This document shows positions 8,639-15,118 of a stretch of 64,000 nt of DNA, one piece after another. The stretch spans positions 1,301,501 through 1,365,500 of the forward strand of contig NZ_AP022672.1 of the NCBI RefSeq assembly GCF_013374095.1, read 5' to 3'. How positions within the stretch are numbered: the first letter of the stretch is position 1; each line of letters opens with the position of its first letter. Made by a program: the position numbers and the translations under genes. The notes beneath the pieces were generated by a model. It saw nothing but the letters and a program-made list of their open reading frames with translations, made no database searches and had not been told where the DNA came from. This DNA is from Sphingomonas sp. HMP6. Lineage in GTDB: Bacteria > Pseudomonadota > Alphaproteobacteria > Sphingomonadales > Sphingomonadaceae.

Positions 8639-9478
8639 ATGGGCATCGCGAGCTGGTTCGGTCGTCAGGTGCCGGCAATTCTCTGGGCGCTGTCCGTCGG
8701 GCTAGCGCTCATTCCCCCGGCGCAGGCCGGCGAGCATCTTCCCAAAATCAGGCGGGACGCGGTTCCCGTGATCTATCAGCCAAGTTTGCTGCCCAACATG
8801 GAAGCGGTGGGAAAAGCGTTTGGCGAGAACACCGACGCATATGTTTCGTGGTGCGCGGAAATCGTCGGTGATCCGGCGAGCGTCAGCTGTTTGAACAGTC
8901 CACTCGTCGATGGCAAAGTGAAGGCGGTCAATTTGAGCAAGACGCGGGTCGCCTTTTCGGGCGCGATCCCGACGCTTGTCGACATGTCGGTCAACATCGC
9001 GGACATCGGCAGTGTTGAAATCGTTCAATTCCCGAAACTTCGGGAGCCATTTCGCTTCGCGATAAAGGTCGGTCCCGCGGCACAGGCGGCGGACCAAAAA
9101 ACATTCTGGTTTCGCGCGCGCGACGCCGACGTGGCGAGGAAGCTGGCGGATGCCTTTGCCACTCTTTCGGCTGTGGGCCGGGGCAGCATTACGCTCGATA
9201 TGCCCCAGCCCGCATTCGGCATATCGGCGCGCGCGCTCACCGCAGAAGAGATGCGGCAGGCCGGCGTGGAATCAGGGCTCTATGTCGGTGCTGTCGATGC
9301 GGGCACGCCCGGCGAACGTCTGGGCATTCTGCGCGACGATTATTTGCTCGAGATTGACGGAACGAAAGTCATCGATCTGGCCACGGCGCAGCGCCAGCTT
9401 GGCACCGCACCCGTACAAAGCGCCAAAATATGGCGCGGCGGAAAGATCGTCATCCTGCGCGCGTTCACGAAGATGTAG
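8639..9478 (+). CDS. Secreted PDZ-domain protein of unknown function
   Basis: 279 residues. Signal peptide at 1-30 (IPPAQAG). Residues about 35-185 form a domain I do not recognise, with two cysteines (WCAEIV, SCLNS). Residues about 195-279 are PDZ-like: GISARALTAEEMRQAGVESG, then VGAVDAGTPGERLGILRDDYLLEIDG, the carboxylate-loop and GxLxxGDxI-type pattern, here with LRDDY in place of the usual Gly-Asp. No protease domain accompanies it. It is the only intact cargo gene of the tRNA-Glu element and may act as a periplasmic adaptor. Confidence 0.7.
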   Translation: MGIASWFGRQVPAILWALSVGLALIPPAQAGEHLPKIRRDAVPVIYQPSLLPNMEAVGKAFGENTDAYVSWCAEIVGDPASVSCLNSPLVDGKVKAVNLSKTRVAFSGAIPTLVDMSVNIADIGSVEIVQFPKLREPFRFAIKVGPAAQAADQKTFWFRARDADVARKLADAFATLSAVGRGSITLDMPQPAFGISARALTAEEMRQAGVESGLYVGAVDAGTPGERLGILRDDYLLEIDGTKVIDLATAQRQLGTAPVQSAKIWRGGKIVILRAFTKM

Positions 9479-9926
9479 CGGGGACGCGCGCCGGCTCGGT
9501 CCGACCTGGCTTGAAATGTAGGATATCAAAGCAGACCAACGCATCATGCCACGTCGCTTCACCCGCCAACAGGTGCTCCAAAACCGCGCCTTCCTGAAAG
9601 CACTCGAACGCACCGGCAATATTCGCCTGTCCGCGCGCCACACCGGCCTGAAATACGGCGTGGTCCAGCACCGCCGCGCGCACCATCCGGCCTTTGCCGC
9701 GAAATGCGACGCCGCGCTGGCACTCACGCATGCTCGGTTTCACAATGCGGGCGGGCGCAAGGGACCGAGCGCAGCCGACATCCCGGACGACGCCCCCGGA
9801 TACCGCACCACAGGCGGGGAGGGCGTCGTCGTGCGGCCGCGCGACGCCAAGCTGCAGACCAAAAGCTGGGAACGGGCTGAAGTGGGCGCTAAGTCGCCAC
9901 TGCCGTGCTGCCTCAACGTTGATACG

Positions 9927-9977
9927 TGCGTGACTGCCGGGGCCTGCGTGTTTGACCTTGAGAGTCGTCAACGCCAT
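9927..9977 (-). pseudogene. Integrase N-terminal remnant (about 17 codons)
   Basis: From an ATG preceded by GGAGT, the minus strand reads MALTTLKVKHAGPGSHA, the start of the Arm DNA-binding domain of P4-type tyrosine integrases (pattern ALTxxKVKxAxPGxHxDG). The similarity ends after about 17 residues. It begins 157 bp from the right repeat and points into the element, the usual place for an integrase gene. Confidence 0.55.
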
Positions 9978-9995
9978 CTGAAACTCCGAAATGAA

Positions 9996-10048
9996 GTCCC
10001 ACATCAAGTCCCACACTTTGATCCGTATTTAACGGAAAACTGTGGGAC
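9996..10048. repeat. GTCCCACA repeats, candidate integrase arm sites
   Basis: GTCCCACA occurs at 9996-10003 and 10008-10015 (12-bp period), and inverted as TGTGGGAC at 10041-10048, all between the integrase start and the right tRNA-end repeat. The layout matches arm-type binding sites of tyrosine recombinases; this is inference from position. Confidence 0.45.
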
Positions 10049-10133
10049 GCATTGGCTCAACAGATTTCAGGTATTCGCAACAATATCAAGAGGCTGTGAC
10101 GTAATGATGGTTCCTGGAATTTCACAACGGTAT

Positions 10134-10148
10134 CCGTAGGGGTCACCA
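10134..10148 (+). repeat. attR-like copy of the tRNA-Glu 3' end
   Basis: An exact 15-bp copy of the tRNA 3' end (CCGTAGGGGTCACCA). Upstream bases do not rebuild the rest of the tRNA, so this is an attachment remnant and not a second gene. Confidence 0.75.
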
Positions 10149-10225
10149 ACTTGTCTTCTCACTGCATCCTAAGATGTGCCGTGGATGGCTTTTTTCTACG
10201 ATTTTTCATAATATAATCATCCCAG

Positions 10226-10459
10226 TTGGATCGGCCAAATACCACTGCATTTCAACAATCCGACGGTATTTTTGATGGCATATCCCGGCCGTTTAGATGG
10301 CAGATACCATCGACGTTGTCGGTCGTGACGATCAAAGCGGCGAAGAGTCGCGATAAGGCGTACGAGCGTGGCGATAGCCACGGGCTTGATCTGCTCGTGA
10401 CGCCCTCTGGCGGGCGCTCTTGGCGGATAAATTATCGCAATCTCGGCAAGGTAACTTGA
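10226..10459 (+). pseudogene. Second integrase N-terminal remnant
   Basis: From about 10313 the frame reads TLSVVTIKAAKSRDKAYERG, then DSHGLDLLVTPSGGRSWRIN and a YRNLGK end. This is the Arm DNA-binding domain (DUF4102) of a P4-type integrase: TIKAAKPRDKxYKLxDxxGLxLLVTPSGGKxWR is the family pattern. It stops at a TGA after about 48 matching residues, so catalytic domains are gone. It lies about 165 bp beyond the right tRNA-end repeat and reads away from it, as expected of a second, independently inserted element. The upstream start is uncertain; the first about 28 codons do not match. Confidence 0.7.
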
Positions 10460-10492
10460 TAACCGTAGGCATGCGCGACAATCTTGCAGTCT

Positions 10493-12085
10493 TCAGTTAG
10501 AATCTATCGTCTCGCCTTCACGGGATGTCTTTGCATCGAGAACTAGCAAAATCGCATCGCCGACTGCGCGTTCTCCGGTTGAATCTGACGGATGCGTCAC
10601 GAGATTGCCGCGGATCACCATGGCGCTAGAGCCGCCGCCATCGAGATTGATGGCGTCCCGCACACCCAGATAGTGCATCACGTGCCGTAACTCTTCAATC
10701 GACAGGCCCACGCTCGCGCGCGCCGATACGGAATTGGCTTCGGCGAACTCCCGGCCATCGACGACGACCAGCCAGATATGGCCGTCCGCGCCCACACCGA
10801 CGGCTGTGCGCGGATTGCGCAGCGTGGACCACTGATGGACATATTTCAGGCGTGACGAGGAACGCTGACGGACAGCCCAGCCTTCGGCTTCATCGTTGCG
10901 AACCATCTTGCCGTGCCAGAGGAGCAAGGGCGCGCCATTGACCGCATAGAGCGCGCCAGGCTCGCTACGGCCCGAAGGGTCCTGAAAGCCCAGATTGAGC
11001 CGAGCCTTAACACCGGATGCCAGTCGCTCGCGCAGGTCTGCCGCGCCTCGGCCGATCCCGACGAGTATGACGCTCCCGGGCAAAGCTGCTTTGCCTTCGA
11101 CCAGGTGGCCGTCCGGCCTTAAAGTCGCGGTCGAAGCACCAGCCGCCGCAGGTTCGAATCCTGCCGCATCCGTGATCGCCACAAGATCGTCAGCGACGGT
11201 GCAGGTTTCGTCTTGCGCCGGCAGGCGGTTTTGTGGCGGTCCAATCGTCCCGCAATCCCGAACCTGTCCCGGCTGGCGATTGACGCCGGTGATCTGGGAG
11301 GTGCGACCATCGCTCCATTTGACCCGGGGCCAGGGCAGCGGGAAAGGAACAATCTCGGCCGAAACACGGGGCCGATCGCGGATCATGAGATAGGGACGGC
11401 CGAGCGTGGCCTCGCTTTGCACCTGGCCCGCCACGACTGATATGCCGGCGGGTTCGCCGACGACACCTTCGTCCGCGGACATCGCGAAGAAACCGCCATT
11501 GATCGCCGCGAGTGCGTCAGACCGGCGGGCAATTTCCGAGGTCGTCGTGCGGCCCGCAACGCGTCCGGTGCCGCTTGCCGAAAACAGGCGTCCCCGGTAG
11601 ATCGCCGGATCAATTTCGACGATGCTGAGGCGCCAGGGCCCAGTGCTTTGGTAAGGTGCCGCCGCGACCGCGCGCGTGCCGAGCGCGCAGCCATTCGGAC
11701 GCTGAGCGGCCAGTTTCGCCGAAGCCTCGTTGGGATAGCTGCCGCCTATGACTTCGACATAGGTGATGGGACGTCGTCCGGTAGTACGATAGGTTTCCAT
11801 ACGAGGCTCAGCGCCCGCAGCCCGAACGCAAGCGCGAAGCCTCGCTCTTTCGGACGCAGTTCGAGCGACGCCGGCGGTCATGACCCAAGGGGAATTGCGG
11901 TCGGCGGAACCGCGGCTGATACGGTAATGGGTAACACCAGCGGCCAGCGTTTCGCGCGATCGTGCTTCTGCAAGGTCGGATTTGCCAAGCGGAAACGCGC
12001 CCGCCGGGAGCTCCGCGGTCGCGGGCTGAGCCATGGTTATCGCCAGCGGCAAAATCGATCGAAAGACTCGCGCGGAAGCTAACAT
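10493..12085 (-). CDS. Secreted phosphodiester glycosidase (NAGPA-domain) protein
   Basis: 530 residues with a signal peptide ending about AQPATAE. Residues about 65-140 resemble a SPOR-like repeat (WVMTAGVARTASERARLRAC). The NAGPA/phosphodiester glycosidase domain covers about 150-520, with LAAINGGFF (192-200) and INLDGGGSSAMV (478-489), the two glycine-rich signatures of the family. RTAVGVGADGHIWLVVVDG lies between them. Characterised members cleave GlcNAc-alpha-1-phosphodiesters (uncovering enzyme) or related sugar phosphodiesters. It is divergent from the ROK regulator across a 78-bp gap holding a perfect palindrome, and forms a locus with the symporter and TBDR. Substrate unknown. Confidence 0.85.
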   Translation of the reverse strand: MLASARVFRSILPLAITMAQPATAELPAGAFPLGKSDLAEARSRETLAAGVTHYRISRGSADRNSPWVMTAGVARTASERARLRACVRAAGAEPRMETYRTTGRRPITYVEVIGGSYPNEASAKLAAQRPNGCALGTRAVAAAPYQSTGPWRLSIVEIDPAIYRGRLFSASGTGRVAGRTTTSEIARRSDALAAINGGFFAMSADEGVVGEPAGISVVAGQVQSEATLGRPYLMIRDRPRVSAEIVPFPLPWPRVKWSDGRTSQITGVNRQPGQVRDCGTIGPPQNRLPAQDETCTVADDLVAITDAAGFEPAAAGASTATLRPDGHLVEGKAALPGSVILVGIGRGAADLRERLASGVKARLNLGFQDPSGRSEPGALYAVNGAPLLLWHGKMVRNDEAEGWAVRQRSSSRLKYVHQWSTLRNPRTAVGVGADGHIWLVVVDGREFAEANSVSARASVGLSIEELRHVMHYLGVRDAINLDGGGSSAMVIRGNLVTHPSDSTGERAVGDAILLVLDAKTSREGETIDSN

Positions 12086-12093
12086 GGCATCTT

Positions 12094-12110
12094 AATACCG
12101 TAGCGGTATT
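12094..12110. promoter_or_regulatory. Perfect 7-3-7 palindrome, candidate ROK operator
   Basis: AATACCG-TAG-CGGTATT sits between the divergent glycosidase and ROK genes, 8 bp before the glycosidase start codon. ROK repressors commonly autoregulate through such sites. The assignment is by position and symmetry only. Confidence 0.55.
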
Positions 12111-12163
12111 TAAATTCAACGGCAGGAACGCAATTATTCTTGCTGTCTCTTGGGCCACAATCC

Positions 12164-13327
12164 ATGATCGGCGCGATGAGCTATTCCCCGCGCCGGGTAA
12201 TGAATGCCTGGGAGAAGATTGGCTGGCATTCCGGGCACGTGGCGGTGCTGCGCGCGCTTAACGCGGCGAAATTTGCCAGTCGCGCCGAGATCGCGCAGGC
12301 TACCGGACTTTCGCCGCAATCTATGACACGCATCGGCCAAGAACTGATCGCGTCAGGCCATGTCTCCCAGCTTGCACGCCGTCATACCGGCGGCATGGGG
12401 CAACCGGCGATCGAATTGGGCATCGTGCCGGGGCGCATCGTGTCGCTCGGTTTGGTCCTGGAGCATGACCGGATCACCTGCGTCATCAGCGATCTCGTCG
12501 AGGGTGTTACCAAGCGGATCGAGAAGCATGGCGATTTCCTGCGGGCCGAACCGTCGGGCGAAGCCAGCGAGGCGCTGGTAGCCGAGACGCTGCGTCATGT
12601 TCCCCAGGACGCTGTTCTGCTCGGGCTTGGCGTCTCGCAATCGGGCTTTTTCTATGATCCCGCCGTGCAGCGCGTCGTCCGTCGTGGTGACGTCGATGGC
12701 TGGATGCAGCTCGATCTCGACACGCGCATCACCGAACGATTCGGGATCGAGGTGATCGTGGAAAATGACGGCCGGGCAGCAGCGGCTGGTCATCTGGTGC
12801 ATGGCGTTGGCGCGCAGTTCGACAATTTCTTCGTGTTTATCATGACGCGCGGCCTCGGCGGCGGCGCGATCGTGGACCGAAAGCTGCTGCGCGGCCGCAT
12901 GGGCAATGCCGGCGAAATTGCCTGGCTGTTTCCGCGCACGCCGCACGTCCGGCCTTCGACCGAGAGCCTGGTCATGTGCCTGGGCTTGTCCAGCGACGAC
13001 GAACTCGAAGCGGCCGCGACACGGGCACTTGCAGACGGGAATGGCGCTCTCGCAGCCTGGTTGACGGCCAACGTCGCGATGATTGAGCAGGCCCTTCTGC
13101 CGGTCTGCGCGATGATCGACCCCGAAGCGATCGTGTTCGCTGGGCGCATGCCGATCGCGATCCGCAAAGCACTGGCTGACCGCGTTCAACTCTCAGGACG
13201 GGCATTCAGCGGCGTCTCCGCCCCGCTTCCGCAGATCATCGTCGACCCCGCGGCCGACTGCCTTGAAATCGGTGCCGCGTCTTTGCCCGTTGCCCGGCTG
13301 TTCGAGGGCATCAGTCGGCGCCGCTGA
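12164..13327 (+). CDS. ROK-family transcriptional regulator
   Basis: 387 residues. The N-terminal winged HTH is at about 20-75 (VLRALNAAKFASRAEIAQAT, then GLSPQSMTRIGQELIASG). The ROK sugar-kinase-like domain follows, with LGLGVSQSGFF, VENDGRAAAAGHLVHG and MTRGLGGGAIVD. The usual zinc site (CxCGxxGCxE) after the GEIA stretch is absent: the protein reads WLFPRTPHVRPSTES there. It is therefore likely a sensor for a sugar or sugar phosphate without kinase activity. An alternative ATG lies four codons in (MSYSPRR). Its 3' end overlaps the convergent symporter gene by 135 bp. Confidence 0.88.
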   Translation: MIGAMSYSPRRVMNAWEKIGWHSGHVAVLRALNAAKFASRAEIAQATGLSPQSMTRIGQELIASGHVSQLARRHTGGMGQPAIELGIVPGRIVSLGLVLEHDRITCVISDLVEGVTKRIEKHGDFLRAEPSGEASEALVAETLRHVPQDAVLLGLGVSQSGFFYDPAVQRVVRRGDVDGWMQLDLDTRITERFGIEVIVENDGRAAAAGHLVHGVGAQFDNFFVFIMTRGLGGGAIVDRKLLRGRMGNAGEIAWLFPRTPHVRPSTESLVMCLGLSSDDELEAAATRALADGNGALAAWLTANVAMIEQALLPVCAMIDPEAIVFAGRMPIAIRKALADRVQLSGRAFSGVSAPLPQIIVDPAADCLEIGAASLPVARLFEGISRRR

Positions 13328-15019
13328 CGAAGCGGAGCGCCAGCTGAAGGCGAGCGCCGCAAGGCAGGCGATAGCGAGCGCGGCGAAAGCGGCTGCCTGC
13401 GGGATGTTTCCGCCCAGAACGCGCGAACCCGCAAAGATTCCGCTGAATAGCGCACCATTGGCAAAGAGCCATTGCAAGAAAAGACGACCAAGCTGTCCGC
13501 TCGCCCCTTCCGCGAACGCGCTCCAGCCCGGGCCTGCCGGCCGCACGCGCCGGTAAAAGGCGGCAGCAACGTCGCGATCGGCGGCGGGGCCGAGGAACGC
13601 CGCCAGCAGCGTCACGATCGCACCAACGCCAAAGTTGAAGCCCAGTGTCAGGGCGTAATCCAGCGGCCGGCCAGTATCTGCCCAGGACAAGGAAATCGCC
13701 GCAACGACGATCGCACTGACCAGCGAGCCAATCTCGCTCCAGATCGTGGTTCGCGACCAGTACCAGCGCGCGATCGCCACGAAGCCCGTCCCCGCCAGCA
13801 TCATAGTGAGGAACTGATAGAGCGCGCGAATGCCAGACGACGCCCAAGATGTGCCGACCGCGAAGGCCGCTAAGCACAGCAGCAGGATCACGCCGGCTTC
13901 GACACGCTTCAGCGCTTGCGGCGAAGCGGACGGGCGAAGCACCATCGCGACATCATTGACGATCAGCGAGGCACCGAAGTTCAGTCGACTGTTCACGCTC
14001 GCCATAAAACTCAGCGCGATCGCCATCGCCAGCAGACCGAAGATACCTGACGGCAACAGCAGCGCGGCCATCTTCGGAAACACCGCTTCAGGATTGGATA
14101 GGTGCGGCAAATAGATCAATCCGGCACCGCCGATCAGATACCATGCCCAGGGCCGTACGAGATAGTGCAGGCACGTGAATGCGAGAATCGTCAGCATCGC
14201 CGAACTTTCATCGCGCGATGCGGCGATGCGCTGCACCAGCATGCCTTTGCCCGGCGCGCTGTGCCACCAACTGCAAACGAGCAAAATGACTGGAGCAAGC
14301 CAGTCCTGTGCTGGCCAGAGCGCGAACACGGGATCGTGGCTTCGGGCTGCTGACAGCGTGGCGAGGCTGGCAAAGCCATGCGGCAACCCCGCGACGGCGA
14401 TGCCCGCCAGAACGAAGCAGACGACGATCGAGATACCGAATTCCACCGAACCGGATTTCACCAATCCGCGAAAGCCGACCAGCAGCGCATAGCCTCCGGC
14501 CGCGAGCAGACAAGCGACCACGATCGCACCCGCCAGCCCGCTTAGCGCGGACGCGCCAAGCCGATCGACCATGGCGGCCAGAACCAGCCCGAAGGCAAAC
14601 ACATTCGAGCCGAGGATCAGGGCGTTGACGATCAGTCCCTCGAAGACCGCTTTGACCATGCGGTAACGTCGGGTCGTCGCGTTCTTGTCGTAGCGCAGCG
14701 CGATGATCTCGACTTCGGTCACCACCCCCGCGCGTCGCCACAATCGCGCGAAGAAGAACAGCGTGGCGAGAACGCCGGGCGCGCTCGCCCACCAGAACCA
14801 GTTTCCGGGCAAACCGTCGGCATACACCGCGCCGGCCACCAGCAAAGGTGTGTCGGCCGATGTCGTTGTCGCGGCCATGGAGGCACCGAGCATCAGCCAG
14901 GAGAGTTGCCTGCGGGCAGCAAAACGCTCGATCAGGTCGTCGCGGCGCTGCTTAAGCCCATACCCTGCCGCCGCCACCACGATCAGGATCAAGCCTGCCA
15001 GGACGAGGTCGAGAAACAT
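13193..15019 (-). CDS. Sodium:solute symporter family transporter
   Basis: 608 residues, about 13-14 hydrophobic segments. The N-terminal part has the SSS pattern: RQLSWLMLGASMAATTTSAD, then TPLLVAGAVYADGLPGNWFW. Later come FMASVNSRLNFGASLIVND, which is typical of the eighth helix region, and a cluster of C-terminal helices. The last about 45 residues (after AFSWRSASSAAP) are polar and overlap the ROK gene on the other strand. A GTG two codons upstream (15025) could also start it. Characterised SSS members import sugars, proline or other small solutes with sodium. Being next to a TBDR and a glycosidase suggests it takes the released sugar or headgroup across the inner membrane. Confidence 0.88.
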   Translation of the reverse strand: MFLDLVLAGLILIVVAAAGYGLKQRRDDLIERFAARRQLSWLMLGASMAATTTSADTPLLVAGAVYADGLPGNWFWWASAPGVLATLFFFARLWRRAGVVTEVEIIALRYDKNATTRRYRMVKAVFEGLIVNALILGSNVFAFGLVLAAMVDRLGASALSGLAGAIVVACLLAAGGYALLVGFRGLVKSGSVEFGISIVVCFVLAGIAVAGLPHGFASLATLSAARSHDPVFALWPAQDWLAPVILLVCSWWHSAPGKGMLVQRIAASRDESSAMLTILAFTCLHYLVRPWAWYLIGGAGLIYLPHLSNPEAVFPKMAALLLPSGIFGLLAMAIALSFMASVNSRLNFGASLIVNDVAMVLRPSASPQALKRVEAGVILLLCLAAFAVGTSWASSGIRALYQFLTMMLAGTGFVAIARWYWSRTTIWSEIGSLVSAIVVAAISLSWADTGRPLDYALTLGFNFGVGAIVTLLAAFLGPAADRDVAAAFYRRVRPAGPGWSAFAEGASGQLGRLFLQWLFANGALFSGIFAGSRVLGGNIPQAAAFAALAIACLAALAFSWRSASSAAPTDALEQPGNGQRRGTDFKAVGRGVDDDLRKRGGDAAECPS

Positions 15020-15057
15020 GATCACATTATGGCATCACTATATGGCAGCAACCATGA

Positions 15058-15087
15058 CAGCCGAGCGGCGATATCGCCGCTCGGCTG
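15058..15087 (-). terminator. 30-bp perfect palindrome between TBDR and symporter
   Basis: CAGCCGAGCGGCGAT followed directly by its reverse complement. It lies 32 bp after the TBDR stop and 39 bp before the symporter start. There is no T tract on the minus strand, so it may act as an attenuator or mRNA-stabilising hairpin that sets the receptor/symporter ratio. Confidence 0.55.
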
Positions 15088-15118
15088 CCTTCAAGCGATC
15101 AGACGGACGTTGCTCCGA

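Larger units (their letters stand above)
9546..10139 (+). pseudogene. Phage terminase-small-subunit/HTH-like ORF fused to junk at its 3' end
   Basis: The first about 85 residues (FTRQQVLQNRAFLKALERTG, then NIRLSARHTGL and HHPAFAAKCDAALAL) follow the pattern of small HTH proteins of sphingomonad prophages and terminase small subunits: one helix-turn-helix and a stretch that calls for FAAxWDxALA. After that the frame turns into Arg/Pro-rich and then AT-richer sequence that overlaps an integrase start on the other strand. It stops at the TAG inside the right tRNA-end repeat (10137-10139). The C-terminal half is therefore probably not original. Confidence 0.55.
8431..10148. mobile_element. Degenerate tRNA-Glu integrated element (about 1.7 kb)
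   Basis: Bounded by the 15-bp direct repeat. It contains a 38-codon ORF, a secreted PDZ-domain protein, a terminase-small-subunit-like or HTH ORF that runs into the right repeat, and the first codons of an integrase on the minus strand beginning 157 bp inside the right end. Base composition is less GC-rich at the right end than the surroundings. No complete recombinase remains, so it cannot excise by itself. Boundaries rest on the repeat alone. Confidence 0.7.

Noticed and set aside
9465..10016. 183-codon minus-strand gene in the tRNA-Glu element
   Set aside because: Only the codons from 9977 to about 9927 look like an integrase; the rest is complementary to the HTH-like ORF and has no family pattern.
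10120..10148. Second tRNA-Glu gene
   Set aside because: Only the last 15 nt of the tRNA are repeated; the T arm, anticodon arm and acceptor 5' strand are missing.
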